DNA from: Aliiroseovarius sp. F20344
GTDB lineage: Bacteria; Pseudomonadota; Alphaproteobacteria; Rhodobacterales; Rhodobacteraceae
DNA length: 64,000 nt
Direction: 5' to 3'
Assembly (NCBI RefSeq): GCF_023016155.1
Contig: NZ_JALKBG010000005.1
Coordinates: forward strand, 1-64,000
The notes under the pieces are model-generated. The model did no database searches. It saw only the letters and a program-made list of their open reading frames with translations, and was not told the DNA's origin. The position numbers and the translations under genes were made by a program. Within the stretch, counting starts at the first letter, position 1; each line of letters begins with the position of its first letter. Positions 9,118 through 19,137 of the stretch are shown piece after piece.

Positions 9118-10382
9118 GAGACAACAAAGACAAAGCCCTGAGTTTTGCCATTGTGTGTATTTTTGTCGTTTGGACTGTGAAAATCTATTGGGGAAACTGG
9201 CCAGTCGATTTGTCAGCACTTTATTTTGCAGCCTATTTCTTTGATGCGGGTGCGTATGAACTTGTTTACGCGCCCGATGGCCAAGCCTTTTGGAGGCAAG
9301 CTCACCTCGAGTGGCGCGAACTGGCGCACTCACAGGGGTATTACTCGGATCTAATCCCTGCTTATATCTATCCGCCTCTTTGGACGGCTTTGCTGGGCCC
9401 TGTTGCGCGTGCGGTTGATTTCGTGAGCTTCGCGAATGCGTTTTTTGTCCTGTTCATCGGTTCGATCCTCGGCATGATTGGATTGGCGTATGCCATCGCA
9501 GGGCGCATTGCGGCATCGTTAGGCAAGCTGGGGCCGCCAATCTGGGTCTTCTGTCTGTCCGGAGCTTTCGTCGCGGGTTTCACCTCTTACGGCGCGTTGT
9601 CTTTTCAGTTGGGGCAGCCTCAAATCATCGTGTCTTTCTTGATGATGCTCAGCTTGCACCTGCTGATTGCAGGTCGTGATCTTTCGGCGGGTGGAGTGCT
9701 GGCCTTGGCCGCTGCGATCAAGCTGATGCCGACCATGCTGGTGATTGTGTTTGTCTTTGAACGACGCTGGCGCGCTTTATTTTGGTTTTTGGGAATAGGC
9801 GGCGCGCTTGGGTTGCTTTCGATCTTTCTGTGTGGATGGCCTTTGCATCAAGCCTTGTTGGTGCGGATCGACTATCTTGGCAATCATGTCTCTGTCAGTA
9901 GGCTGTCCACAGGATTCGAGACTTTAGCTTATCACCTGGAAAACCTGTGGCATGGGTTTGTCTTTTGGGACATTTCTGGACCGTCGAAAGAGCCCAAATC
10001 CGCGTTTGTATCGCTGTTTGGACGGGCGGTCCTTTTCTTTGGATTGGTGGGTGTTTGGTGGACGACACGTGAAATCGGGCAATCGATCCGCATTTGGCTG
10101 CGTTTTACATTGGTTCTTGCGCTTGTTAACGCGACATCGCCGCTTGCTTGGCTGCATTACATGCTTCTGCCAGCGATGCTCGCCTTGGTAGCGTATGGAT
10201 TGATTGTGCCCCAAATCCCGGGGATCGTCTTGTTTGCAATGGCAGTTTTAACTTCACTACCGGTCTACCTGTTCTTCGCATTTAGCCCGATTGCAGGATT
10301 CGGAGAGGTCTATCTGCATTTCAGCCTGCTTGTTGTGACATGTATTACTCTACTGCAGTTAGGGCGCAATCAACGCGAATGA
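9114..10382 (+). CDS. GT87/DUF2029 family polytopic glycosyltransferase, copy 2
   Basis: This 422-aa multi-helix membrane protein is a clear paralogue of the preceding gene. Aligned blocks include PVDLSALYFAAYFF, AYIYPPLWTALL, LGQPQIIVSFLM, ALAAAIKLMPTML and NATSPLAWLHYMLLP. The two share layout over their full length but are diverged. The start is embedded in the previous stop (ATGA), so the proteins are translationally coupled and may form a heteromer or act in sequence on the same lipid-linked glycan. The next gene, carB, starts about 100 bp later with its own ribosome-binding site. Confidence 0.82.
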   Translation: MRDNKDKALSFAIVCIFVVWTVKIYWGNWPVDLSALYFAAYFFDAGAYELVYAPDGQAFWRQAHLEWRELAHSQGYYSDLIPAYIYPPLWTALLGPVARAVDFVSFANAFFVLFIGSILGMIGLAYAIAGRIAASLGKLGPPIWVFCLSGAFVAGFTSYGALSFQLGQPQIIVSFLMMLSLHLLIAGRDLSAGGVLALAAAIKLMPTMLVIVFVFERRWRALFWFLGIGGALGLLSIFLCGWPLHQALLVRIDYLGNHVSVSRLSTGFETLAYHLENLWHGFVFWDISGPSKEPKSAFVSLFGRAVLFFGLVGVWWTTREIGQSIRIWLRFTLVLALVNATSPLAWLHYMLLPAMLALVAYGLIVPQIPGIVLFAMAVLTSLPVYLFFAFSPIAGFGEVYLHFSLLVVTCITLLQLGRNQRE

Positions 10383-10487
10383 ATCCACAAACAGGGCTTG
10401 CACAAACCCCGTTCGTGTCTATAACCCACGACAATTTGCGCGCGGTTGGGATTCCCGCGTGTGTCCAGTCTGCCGATGGGGGTTACC

Positions 10488-13400
10488 ATGCCAAAGAGAA
10501 CCGATATCAACTCGATTATGATCATCGGCGCGGGGCCCATTATTATTGGGCAGGCCTGCGAGTTCGATTATTCGGGTGCGCAAGCCTGTAAGGCGCTGCG
10601 CGAAGAAGGTTACCGTGTCATTCTGGTGAACTCGAACCCGGCGACGATCATGACGGACCCCGGCCTTGCCGATGCGACTTATATCGAGCCGATCACCGCC
10701 GAGGTTGTCGCCAAGATCATCGAGAAAGAGCGCCCGGATGCGTTGCTGCCCACGATGGGCGGTCAGACTGGTCTAAACACCGCGCTGGAGCTGGACGATC
10801 TGGGTGTTCTGGACAAGTTCAACGTCGAACTGATCGGCGCCAAGCGCGACGCCATCGAGATGGCAGAAGACCGTAAACTGTTCCGCGAAGCAATGGACCG
10901 TCTGGGGATCGAAAATCCACGCGCGACCATCGTTACCGCACCGACCAACGAAAAGGGTCACGCTGATCTAGATGCAGGTGTGAAAACTGCGTTGGAAACG
11001 CTCGACGACATTGGTCTGCCAGCCATCATTCGTCCCGCTTTCACCTTGGGTGGCACCGGTGGTGGTGTGGCTTATAACCGCGAGGAATACGAACACTACT
11101 GCCGCACCGGTATGGACGCCTCGCCCGTGAACCAGATCCTTGTGGATGAAAGCCTACTGGGCTGGAAAGAATACGAGATGGAGGTTGTGCGCGACACTGC
11201 CGACAATGCCATCATCGTTTGCTCGATTGAAAACGTAGACCCGATGGGGGTTCACACTGGTGACTCGATCACTGTCGCGCCCGCGCTGACGCTGACCGAC
11301 AAGGAATACCAGCTCATGCGCACGCATTCGATCAACGTGCTGCGTGAGATCGGTGTGGAAACAGGCGGGTCAAACGTACAGTGGGCCGTGAACCCAGAAG
11401 ATGGTCGTATGGTTGTCATCGAGATGAACCCACGTGTGTCGCGTTCGTCGGCGCTGGCTTCAAAAGCCACCGGTTTCCCGATCGCCAAGATCGCTGCGAA
11501 GCTAGCCGTGGGTTACACTTTGGACGAGCTGGACAATGACATCACCAAGGTCACGCCCGCCTCGTTCGAGCCGACCATCGATTATGTGGTCACCAAGATC
11601 CCGCGTTTTGCGTTCGAGAAGTTCCCCGGAGCAAAGCCCGAACTGACCACCGCGATGAAATCGGTGGGTGAGGTCATGTCGATCGGTCGGACCATCCATG
11701 AGAGCCTACAAAAAGCGCTGGCCTCGATGGAAACCGGGCTGACTGGATTTGATGAGATCGAGATCGAAGGCGCTCCGGAAGAAGCAGCTATCGTGAAGGC
11801 CATTTCCGAACAGCGTCCGGACCGCATCCTGAAAATCGCGCAAGCCATGCGTCATGGCATGTCGAATGCCGACATTCAGCGCGTGACCGCATTTGACCCA
11901 TGGTTCCTAGATCGCATCCGCGAGATCGTGGATGCTGAAAACGTGGTCCGCGGAAATGGCCTGCCGTTGGACGCTGAAGGTCTGCGTAAACTTAAGATGC
12001 TGGGCTTTACAGACGCCCGTCTGGCCAAGCTCTCGGGTCGCACCGAGAAAGATGTACGTGATGTGCGTCGTGGGGCTGGCGTGAAGGCAGTTTTCAAACG
12101 CATTGACACCTGCGCCGCCGAATTCGAAGCGCAGACTCCTTACATGTATTCGACCTACGAAGTCCCGATGATGGGTGAAGTAGAATGCGAAGCACGCCCC
12201 TCGGACCGCAAAAAAGTGGTCATCTTGGGTGGTGGCCCGAACCGGATCGGCCAGGGGATCGAGTTTGACTATTGCTGCTGTCACGCATGTTTTGCGCTGA
12301 CGGATCAGGGCTATGAAACCATCATGGTCAACTGCAATCCAGAAACCGTGTCCACGGACTATGACACATCTGATCGTCTGTACTTTGAGCCGCTGACCTT
12401 CGAACACGTCATGGAAATTCTGCGCACCGAGCAGGAAAACGGCGAATTGCACGGCGTAATCGTTCAGTTTGGCGGGCAGACCCCGCTGAAGCTGGCCAAT
12501 GCGCTGGAAGAAGAAGGTATCCCGATCCTTGGCACCACGCCGGATGCCATCGATCTTGCTGAAGACCGCGAACGGTTCCAGGATCTGGTCAACAAGCTTG
12601 GCCTGAAGCAACCCCACAACGGCATCGCCTCGACCGATGAGCAGGCGCTTGAGATAGCACAAGAGATCGGCTTCCCGCTGGTGATCCGCCCGTCTTACGT
12701 TCTGGGTGGCCGCGCGATGGAGATTGTCCGCGATATGGGGCAGTTGAAACGCTATATCGCGGAAGCGGTGGTTGTGTCAGGTGACAGCCCCGTGCTGTTG
12801 GACAGCTATTTGTCCGGCGCGATCGAGGTTGACGTGGATGCGCTTTGCGATGGTGAAAACGTGCACGTTGCGGGCATCATGCAGCACATCGAAGAGGCTG
12901 GCGTACACTCGGGCGACAGTGGTTGTTCGCTGCCGCCTTACAGCCTGTCGGAAGACATCATCGCCGAGCTGCGCCGCCAATCGCGCGAACTGGCGCTGGC
13001 CTTGAATGTCGTCGGTCTGATGAACGTGCAATTTGCCGTGAAAGACGGCGAGATCTATTTGATCGAGGTGAACCCGCGTGCCTCGCGCACTGTGCCGTTC
13101 GTGGCTAAAGCAGTTCTGTCGCCCATCGCGTCCATCGCTGCGCGTGTTATGGCGGGCGAAAAGCTGGACGCCTTTGATCTGGTTGACCCCAACATCGATA
13201 CATTCGCTGTGAAAGAGGCGGTGCTGCCCTTCGCCCGCTTCCCCGGTGTCGATACAATCCTAGGTCCTGAAATGCGTTCTACCGGCGAGGTGATGGGGGC
13301 GGACAAGGATTTCGCAATGGCGTTCCTGAAGGCTCAGTTGGGCGCGGGTACTTTGCTGCCGACCGAAGGCACTGTGTTCCTGTCGATTAAGGACGGCGAT

Positions 13401-13757
13401 AAGACCGGGCAGTTGGTTGAGACAGCCGCACTTCTGACCCAGCAGGGCTTCCGCATTCTGGCAACCTCGGGCACCGCCAAGTTCCTTGCAGAAAATGGGG
13501 TTGAAGCAGATGTGGTCGCCAAAGCGTATGAGCCCGGCCGTATGATCATCGACATTATGAAAGACGGTGAAGTGCATCTGGTTATGAACACGACCGAGGG
13601 TGCTCAGTCGGTTAATGATAGCCGTGAAATGCGCAATGTCGCGTTGATGGACAAGATCCCATATTTCACCACGCTGGCTGGCAGCCATGCGGCAGCTCGT
13701 GCCATGATGATCCGCGGCGAACGCGAAATCACAGTGAAGGCGCTGCAAGAGGTCTAA
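10488..13757 (+). CDS. carB: Carbamoyl-phosphate synthase large subunit
   Basis: The 1089-aa product has the tandem layout of CarB. The first ATP-grasp half begins near [21 protein letters not shown] (cited in part) and the second near [21 protein letters not shown]. Each half has its nucleotide-binding glycine-rich segments ([10 protein letters not shown] and [10 protein letters not shown]), and an MGS-like allosteric domain lies at the C-terminus. With CarA it makes carbamoyl phosphate from bicarbonate, ammonia and ATP for arginine and pyrimidines. The ATG at 10488 follows a G-rich ribosome-binding site; the 14 extra codons upstream are not conserved. argF, a user of the product, is at 20319. 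Confidence 0.97.
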   Translation: MPKRTDINSIMIIGAGPIIIGQACEFDYSGAQACKALREEGYRVILVNSNPATIMTDPGLADATYIEPITAEVVAKIIEKERPDALLPTMGGQTGLNTALELDDLGVLDKFNVELIGAKRDAIEMAEDRKLFREAMDRLGIENPRATIVTAPTNEKGHADLDAGVKTALETLDDIGLPAIIRPAFTLGGTGGGVAYNREEYEHYCRTGMDASPVNQILVDESLLGWKEYEMEVVRDTADNAIIVCSIENVDPMGVHTGDSITVAPALTLTDKEYQLMRTHSINVLREIGVETGGSNVQWAVNPEDGRMVVIEMNPRVSRSSALASKATGFPIAKIAAKLAVGYTLDELDNDITKVTPASFEPTIDYVVTKIPRFAFEKFPGAKPELTTAMKSVGEVMSIGRTIHESLQKALASMETGLTGFDEIEIEGAPEEAAIVKAISEQRPDRILKIAQAMRHGMSNADIQRVTAFDPWFLDRIREIVDAENVVRGNGLPLDAEGLRKLKMLGFTDARLAKLSGRTEKDVRDVRRGAGVKAVFKRIDTCAAEFEAQTPYMYSTYEVPMMGEVECEARPSDRKKVVILGGGPNRIGQGIEFDYCCCHACFALTDQGYETIMVNCNPETVSTDYDTSDRLYFEPLTFEHVMEILRTEQENGELHGVIVQFGGQTPLKLANALEEEGIPILGTTPDAIDLAEDRERFQDLVNKLGLKQPHNGIASTDEQALEIAQEIGFPLVIRPSYVLGGRAMEIVRDMGQLKRYIAEAVVVSGDSPVLLDSYLSGAIEVDVDALCDGENVHVAGIMQHIEEAGVHSGDSGCSLPPYSLSEDIIAELRRQSRELALALNVVGLMNVQFAVKDGEIYLIEVNPRASRTVPFVAKAVLSPIASIAARVMAGEKLDAFDLVDPNIDTFAVKEAVLPFARFPGVDTILGPEMRSTGEVMGADKDFAMAFLKAQLGAGTLLPTEGTVFLSIKDGDKTGQLVETAALLTQQGFRILATSGTAKFLAENGVEADVVAKAYEPGRMIIDIMKDGEVHLVMNTTEGAQSVNDSREMRNVALMDKIPYFTTLAGSHAAARAMMIRGEREITVKALQEV

Positions 13758-13780
13758 CCCTATTGCAAGTCCAAGTTCTA

Positions 13781-13807
13781 AGGGCGCGGCAACTCCGCGC
13801 CCTTTTT
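13781..13807 (+). terminator. Intrinsic terminator of carB
   Basis: A 9-bp stem (AGGGCGCGG / CCGCGCCCT) with a CAACT loop is followed by a run of T, 24 bp after the carB stop. Confidence 0.85.
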
Positions 13808-13881
13808 CGTGTTCAGGGTGAAAACCTCACCCAATTTGCGCGACTTGTGATATGCTCTTCGCAAACAGAAGGAGAGCAGTA

Positions 13882-14199
13882 ATGAAACCCTTTGCACCAA
13901 TGATTGCCCCGCTTGCCTTTGTCGGTCTATTGACCGGATGCGAGGCATTCAACCCGACAACTACGCCCACCACCAACGTTACCGATCTTCCGTTGATGGG
14001 CGGATATCGCAGCCCGGCAGACGAATGCGAAAAGTTGGGTGAGAATGAACTTACCATCAACTATCTGGACCACACCGCCGATCTGGTCGGGTGCCCCGAA
14101 GACTACGAAGGCTTGGGGGTTTTCCAGACTGACACCGGCGGCGTCGAGGTCGCACGGATTGATGGTTGGGTTCTTTTCAGCGTACCCAGCGGGATTTGA
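13882..14199 (+). CDS. Small putative lipoprotein, 105 aa
   Basis: The N-terminus has a type II signal peptide: MKPFAPMIAPLAFVGLLTGC, with the lipobox LTGC placing the lipidated Cys at residue 20. The mature part is short, Thr/Pro-rich at first (FNPTTTPTT), then acidic, with two further cysteines (DECEKL and VGCPEDYEG). It has no domain I recognise. AAGGAGAG lies 6-10 bp before the ATG at 13882. It stands alone between carB and a desaturase on the other strand. Confidence 0.7.
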   Translation: MKPFAPMIAPLAFVGLLTGCEAFNPTTTPTTNVTDLPLMGGYRSPADECEKLGENELTINYLDHTADLVGCPEDYEGLGVFQTDTGGVEVARIDGWVLFSVPSGI

Positions 14200-14223
14200 C
14201 CTGCAAGATAGCGTCGGGCGCGA

Positions 14224-15258
14224 TCAGCCGTAAAGCTGCCGCGCCTGCGCAAATGACATCAGCGTCCTGCTTTTTTCATCCCACAGGTGCAAACGCACAC
14301 TGGCCAAGCTTTCGCGAATGGTCATGCGGTTGATCGTTGCCAGATACTCATGATCCTTAAGGACCTCTGTCAGCCGATAGAACGGGATGCGGCTGTGCAG
14401 GTGATGCACGTGGTGAATGCCGATGTTGGCGCTGAACCATTGCAGCACTGACGGCATCACGTAGTGCGAACTGCCATGCAGGGCAGAATCGTGGAGCTGC
14501 CAATCTTCTTCAACATTCCAGTGGGTCTCTTCGAACTGGTGCTGGACATAGAACAGCCACATGCCTGCGGTCGCCGCCAAAAGGGTGGTTGGCAAGAAGA
14601 TCAGAAGCACAGGCATCAGGCCTCCGAAATACCAGATCAATATAAGCGCGGCGACGATGGCAAAGTTCGTCCCCATGGCGCTAATCCAGTAGCGGGCGGC
14701 GTTCATCAACCCAATGGGCAGGCGATTTTGCAGCAAGAACAGGTAACCGGGGGCGAATCCGAACAGAGTTATCGGGTTGCGATACAAGCGGTATTGGAAC
14801 TGACGCATTGGTGACAGGGCTTTGTATTCCTCAACGGTCAGGGTCATGATGTCCCCGATGCCGCGTTTGCCCAGATTGCCGGCCGAGTTGTGGTGGATGG
14901 AGTGGGTGCGTCGCCAGACGTCATAGGGCGTCAAGGTGACCACGCCGATCACCCGACCAACCCAATCGCTTACACTCCGGCTTTTGAAAACCGAACCGTG
15001 CCCACAATCATGCTGAATCGCAAACAGGCGCAGTAGAAAGGCAGAGTTGAATATCGCAATCGCAAGGCTCAGCCACGGGCTGATGGACAAGCAATACCAC
15101 GCAAGCGCCCAGAGAAGGATGAACGGCCCGGCACTGACGACAAGTTCAAACGAACTGCGAAACGCACTTGGTTCGCGGTACTTCGCAAGGGTTCTGACCC
15201 AATCGCGTGCTGAGGTTGCATCTTGTTCGGGCTGCGGGATCTTTGAAAGCTCTGTCAT
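14224..15258 (-). CDS. Membrane fatty acid desaturase (acyl-lipid type)
   Basis: This is a 344-aa di-iron integral-membrane desaturase. The three histidine boxes are intact: HDCGH at residues 83-87, HSIHH at 119-123 and HHVHH at 282-286. Hydrophobic helices lie at about 40-80 and 195-240. This spacing fits delta-12/omega-6-type and related acyl-lipid desaturases of COG3239, which introduce a double bond into a membrane acyl chain using O2 and ferredoxin. Regioselectivity cannot be read from sequence. It ends 25 bp from the convergent lipoprotein gene and has no operon partner. Confidence 0.9.
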   Translation of the reverse strand: MTELSKIPQPEQDATSARDWVRTLAKYREPSAFRSSFELVVSAGPFILLWALAWYCLSISPWLSLAIAIFNSAFLLRLFAIQHDCGHGSVFKSRSVSDWVGRVIGVVTLTPYDVWRRTHSIHHNSAGNLGKRGIGDIMTLTVEEYKALSPMRQFQYRLYRNPITLFGFAPGYLFLLQNRLPIGLMNAARYWISAMGTNFAIVAALILIWYFGGLMPVLLIFLPTTLLAATAGMWLFYVQHQFEETHWNVEEDWQLHDSALHGSSHYVMPSVLQWFSANIGIHHVHHLHSRIPFYRLTEVLKDHEYLATINRMTIRESLASVRLHLWDEKSRTLMSFAQARQLYG

Positions 15259-15367
15259 GGGCCTGCTTTTGTGGTGTTAGGCCATTCGGATAGACTATCG
15301 GGTCAACATAGCAAGTGAATAATGGAATATGTTGAAAACTCGCGCTTAGCGAGTGGCTTTCGAGGCG

Positions 15368-15769
15368 TTATGCACTAAGCCCGGGGGGATCAATCCGATA
15401 GACACCGTTGATCCGCCAGTTTCCATTCACCATGATCATTTCATAAGCGAACCAATGGTCTTCGCCAGCTTGGTCTTGGATGCGCAGACGCTGCAGCGTG
15501 TAAGATCCATTTGTGATCTGGTCGAGATGCTCAACTTTCGCAGGGTTCATTACCATTGGATACCCATTTTGCACCATCTCTCCGAACACGTCGGGCGTTC
15601 CAAAGAGGCGTTGAATATTGGGCGAGGCAAACGAAAAAGCCCCCTCCACATCACCCGCTTTCAGCGCGCTGATCTGGTCCGAAATGACGTCTTCGATCGT
15701 GTTTTCCTGAGCGTAAGCACCAAAACCTAGCGTGCTGATCAGGCCAACGGCGATAAATACATGTCGCAT
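15368..15769 (-). CDS. DUF4864 family exported protein
   Basis: The 133-aa product has a cleavable signal peptide (MRHVFIAVGLISTLGFGAYA, cleavage near AYA-QE). A compact SnoaL/NTF2-like domain follows, with the segments IEDVISDQISALKAGD, AFSFASPNIQRLFG and NWRINGVYRI typical of DUF4864, a periplasmic family common in Rhodobacterales. AGGAGAAGGA precedes the ATG. The function is unknown. It is monocistronic. Confidence 0.85.
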   Translation of the reverse strand: MRHVFIAVGLISTLGFGAYAQENTIEDVISDQISALKAGDVEGAFSFASPNIQRLFGTPDVFGEMVQNGYPMVMNPAKVEHLDQITNGSYTLQRLRIQDQAGEDHWFAYEMIMVNGNWRINGVYRIDPPGLSA

Positions 15770-15836
15770 GTCCTTCTCCTTGTACTGTTATAATACGCGG
15801 GAAGGGGGTGCTTGGATCAATCTCGGGGATTGCTCT

Positions 15837-17228
15837 CTATCGTAGTTGGCCCCACAGGTCGTATTCGCCTGCTTCGTCAACTTCGACCGACACAATATCT
15901 CCGACCGACAGTCCTTCGGTGCCGTCGTCGATAAACAGGTTCCCGTCGATCTCGGGCGCGTCGGCTTTGGTGCGGCAGGTTGCGATGCCGTCTGCGTCGA
16001 TGTCGTCAACAATCACGTCGATCACCTGACCGACTTTCGCGGCCAGCTTGGTTTCTGAAATCGCCTGTGCCTTCTCCATAAAGCGTTCCCAGCGTTCCTG
16101 TTTGATCTCGGCGGGGACGTGGTCAGGCAGATCGTTTGAGCGCGCGCCGTCTACGTTTTCGTATTGGAAGCAGCCGACACGATCCAGTTGCGCCTCATCC
16201 ATCCAGTCCAGAAGGGTTTGGAATTCTTCCTCGGTCTCGCCGGGATAGCCGACGATGAAGGTCGAGCGCAGGGTGATGTCCGGGCAATCCGCGCGCCACG
16301 CGGCGATCTCGTCCAGCGTTTTGGATGCCGCCGCCGGGCGGGCCATGCGTTTCAGCGTGTCCGGGTGGGCGTGTTGGAACGGTATGTCCAAATAGGGCAG
16401 GATCAACCCCTCGGCCATTAGTGGGATCAGATTGCGCACATGCGGATAAGGATAGACATAGTGCAAACGGACCCACAGGTCCTTGCCGGCACCCAGCGCC
16501 CCAAGATCGCGCGCCAGATCGGTGATATGTGCGCGGTGCCCACGCTCTTCTGCGTATTTGATGTCGACGCCATAGGCCGACGTGTCCTGTGAAATCACCA
16601 AGAGCTCTTTCACGCCAGCGTCTACCAGTTTGCCAGCCTCGCGAACGACCGCGTGGGCGGGGCGGCTGGCCAGCTTTCCGCGCATGTCCGGGATGATGCA
16701 GAACTTGCATTTGTGGTTACAGCCCTCGGAGATCTTCAGATAGCTGTAGTGGCGCGGGGTCAGGCTAACGCCGGTTGCAGGTAGAAGGTCGATGAACGGG
16801 TCCGGGCTGGGCGGCACGGCGCCATGAACAGCGTCCAGAACCTGCTCGTACTGATGCGGGCCGGTGACGGCCAACACGCTGGGATGGGTCCCGCGGATGT
16901 AATCCTCTTCCGCACCCAGACAACCGGTGACAATCACCTTGCCGTTTTCGTTCAAAGCTTCGCCGATCGCTTCAAGGCTCTCGGCCTTGGCGCTATCCAA
17001 AAACCCGCAGGTGTTCACGATCACCGCATCCGCGCCGGAATAATCCGGGCTGATCGCATAGCCCTCGGCACGCAGGCGCGTCAGGATGCGCTCACTGTCG
17101 ACCAGCGCCTTGGGGCAGCCAAGGCTGACCATGCCAACAGTGGGCTGACCGTCGCGGGCGGGGTCAGAGAAGCGTGGCTTCGGGGCAAGGTCGGGACGTA
17201 GGTTGGGCGGATTTACTGGATCAGTCAT
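15837..17228 (-). CDS. rimO: Ribosomal protein S12 (Asp89) methylthiotransferase
   Basis: This 463-aa radical-SAM methylthiotransferase adds a methylthio group to Asp89 of ribosomal protein S12. The N-terminal MTTase domain has the three cluster cysteines in [23 protein letters not shown] and TGCLGAEED. The radical-SAM motif CNHKCKFC follows in the [11 protein letters not shown] segment. A TRAM domain closes the protein (about residues 385-460). The conserved GRRQ-type segment of MiaB is absent and the RimO-like [10 protein letters not shown] is present. It is divergent from nothing and lies downstream of gcrA on the same strand, behind gcrA's own terminator. Confidence 0.96.
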   Translation of the reverse strand: MTDPVNPPNLRPDLAPKPRFSDPARDGQPTVGMVSLGCPKALVDSERILTRLRAEGYAISPDYSGADAVIVNTCGFLDSAKAESLEAIGEALNENGKVIVTGCLGAEEDYIRGTHPSVLAVTGPHQYEQVLDAVHGAVPPSPDPFIDLLPATGVSLTPRHYSYLKISEGCNHKCKFCIIPDMRGKLASRPAHAVVREAGKLVDAGVKELLVISQDTSAYGVDIKYAEERGHRAHITDLARDLGALGAGKDLWVRLHYVYPYPHVRNLIPLMAEGLILPYLDIPFQHAHPDTLKRMARPAAASKTLDEIAAWRADCPDITLRSTFIVGYPGETEEEFQTLLDWMDEAQLDRVGCFQYENVDGARSNDLPDHVPAEIKQERWERFMEKAQAISETKLAAKVGQVIDVIVDDIDADGIATCRTKADAPEIDGNLFIDDGTEGLSVGDIVSVEVDEAGEYDLWGQLR

Positions 17229-17283
17229 GGCGGGCCGTATAGCTAAAGCTGTGCGTTATGGGAAGGGCGCGGGTGTGGAATGA

Positions 17284-17310
17284 AAAAGCGCGCCCGGTGG
17301 GACGCGCTTT
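17284..17310 (-). terminator. Intrinsic terminator of gcrA
   Basis: An 8-bp stem (AAAGCGCG / CGCGCTTT) with an inner CCC/GGG extension lies just past the gcrA stop. Read on the minus strand, the stem ends in TTTTT, as a terminator for gcrA would. Confidence 0.75.
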
Positions 17311-17332
17311 CGAAAATCTATGCGATGCGGGT

Positions 17333-17908
17333 TTACCGCTTGCGGTCGCGTCGCGAGGACATCGGCTGGAATGCCACGCCCACATGGGCCTCACAGTAGG
17401 GTTTGCCTTGCTGTACGGCCAGTCCGCAGAACCAGAAATCGTCGGTGGCCGGGTCACCCACGGGCCATTTGCAGGTTTTCTCGGTCAGTTCCATCAGGTT
17501 CAGGCGCTTTGCGTCCTTTTCGATTTCGCTGACTTTCGCCAAAGCCTCGGGGCTGATCTCATTCGCTGAGGGCTGCGGAGGCAAGGGTTGGCCTGCCGGA
17601 ATGATGGCTTTGCGCGCAGGCGACATTGGCTTCGCCTCGGCGGCCTCTGCCTTTGGTGCAGCGGCTTCCTTTTTCGGCGCGGCCTTGGGCTTGGCGGCTG
17701 CCTTGGGCTTGGCCGCTGCTTTTGGTGCGGCTTTTTCCTTGGCGGGTGCTTTGGTGCTGCTGGACCTGTTCGACAGGCCCAAACGGTGCACTTTGCCAAT
17801 CACCGCATTGCGGGTCACTCCACCCAGTTCCTTTGCGATAACCGAGGCCGATTGGCCCTCGCCCCACATCTTCTTCAGGATTTCAACGCGCTCGTCGGTC
17901 CAGGACAT
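17333..17908 (-). CDS. gcrA: GcrA cell cycle regulator
   Basis: The first 45 residues (MSWTDERVEILKKMW, then SASVIAKELGGVTRNAVIGK) are the GcrA DNA-binding domain. In Caulobacter GcrA joins sigma70-RNA polymerase at promoters carrying CcrM-methylated GANTC sites. A long low-complexity Ala/Lys/Pro linker (about residues 54-95, repeated AKPKA units) follows. The C-terminal domain has KTCKWPVGDP and FCGLAVQQGKPYCEAH, with the paired cysteines of the family. The length (191 aa) is normal. A GANTC-bearing intergenic region at 37928-38065 is one possible target in this window. Confidence 0.96.
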   Translation of the reverse strand: MSWTDERVEILKKMWGEGQSASVIAKELGGVTRNAVIGKVHRLGLSNRSSSTKAPAKEKAAPKAAAKPKAAAKPKAAPKKEAAAPKAEAAEAKPMSPARKAIIPAGQPLPPQPSANEISPEALAKVSEIEKDAKRLNLMELTEKTCKWPVGDPATDDFWFCGLAVQQGKPYCEAHVGVAFQPMSSRRDRKR

Positions 17909-18016
17909 GCTTTCTTCCCGTCTGCTTGGGGCAAGCCGTCATCGGCCAATGCCCCTGTGAATTCACAAGCCCCTATACTAATCACCCACGCGCTGGATAC
18001 AAGCGCAGATCGGACT

Positions 18017-18892
18017 CTAGCGACGGTGAACACCTTCGCGCCACGCCAAAATGGCCCCTCCGGCGATAATGATAGCGGCACCAAGCAGGCTTGTGAGGCC
18101 CGGACGCACGTCGAACACCCCAAAATCGTACAAGGCAGCGAAGATCAAAGTGGCGTAGGAGAACGGCACGACAAAGCTTGCATCCGCGCGGCGGATCGCT
18201 TGCACATAGCACGCCTGCGCAGCGGCCATCATAAAGCCAAGCGCTGCCAACACGCCCCATTGGGCAGGTGTCGGGGATTGCCAGACAAACAGCACCGCAC
18301 ACGAGGCGATGGTTAGGCCGATGGCGTTGTTGACCACAAGGATCTGCAAAGGTGCCTCGCGCCCGGCAAGCCGTTTGATGAAGATCGTCTCGAGCCCCAA
18401 AAGGGCGGCGGCCCCCAAGGCCAGAAGGGCAGCGGGATCAAAGCTGGTTGCGCCTGGCTTGATCAGGATCAGTGCCCCAACAAGGGCCATCGCTACGGAC
18501 AGCCAGCGCCATGGACCAACGCGCTCTCCCAAAAGGGGGATGGCTAGCAGCATTGCAAAGACGGGGTTCAGGAAACTAATCGCAGTCGCATCCGCCAGCG
18601 GGATCAGCGTGGCGGCGGCAAACATTAGGGTCACGCCCGCAAACCCTGCCGCTGATCGCGCCACATGCAGCTTCAGACTGGGTCGAGTGATGCGAAGGCG
18701 TTTAAACAGCGCGAAGCTGCCAATGGCTAAAAATGCAAATGTGAAGCGGCCGTGGGTAATCTGGAACGGGTGCAGTGGCTCGCCCAACAGGTCCTTACCC
18801 GCCAGCTTTGCCATCAGGGTTGTGCCTGCGACGAAGACGGTGGCCACCAGCATGAAGCCAACGGCGGCTAAAGGGGAGTTGCGCGTTTCCAT
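18017..18892 (-). CDS. EamA/DMT superfamily transporter
   Basis: The product has ten transmembrane helices arranged as two EamA halves (about residues 10-140 and 150-285), with conserved short loops such as FAAATLIPLADATAISFLNPVF (cited in part as LADATAISFL) in half one and VPFSYATLIFAALYDF-like PFSYATLIFA in half two. Such proteins export or import small metabolites; the substrate is unknown. The start is ambiguous: ATG at 18892 has AGGTGG upstream, while an in-frame GTG at 18901 has AAGGG at better spacing, adding three residues. It is divergent from argD. Confidence 0.88.
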   Translation of the reverse strand: METRNSPLAAVGFMLVATVFVAGTTLMAKLAGKDLLGEPLHPFQITHGRFTFAFLAIGSFALFKRLRITRPSLKLHVARSAAGFAGVTLMFAAATLIPLADATAISFLNPVFAMLLAIPLLGERVGPWRWLSVAMALVGALILIKPGATSFDPAALLALGAAALLGLETIFIKRLAGREAPLQILVVNNAIGLTIASCAVLFVWQSPTPAQWGVLAALGFMMAAAQACYVQAIRRADASFVVPFSYATLIFAALYDFGVFDVRPGLTSLLGAAIIIAGGAILAWREGVHRR

Positions 18893-19137
18893 CCCTTCCA
18901 CCTACGCGCCCTTGTTCGGATTGAAAAGGCTGGACAGAACCCGCGTGATCCCCTATCCCGCCCCCATGATCAAACGCACTCATATCGCTGACACCCGACG
19001 CCGACGCACCCGCGCCTGACGTCCGTCCCCGTTTGATCCTGCGCTATAGGCGCAACACACCTTCAAAAACACCTGAAATTGTTGACTTGGCGTCGCCCAT
19101 CCGGCACCCAAAGGCTTCTTTTACAAAGGATACCGAC

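Noticed and set aside
10383-10487. Riboswitch or attenuator before carB
   Set aside because: Only 105 bp separate the genes, and I see no leader peptide, terminator-antiterminator pair or known aptamer.
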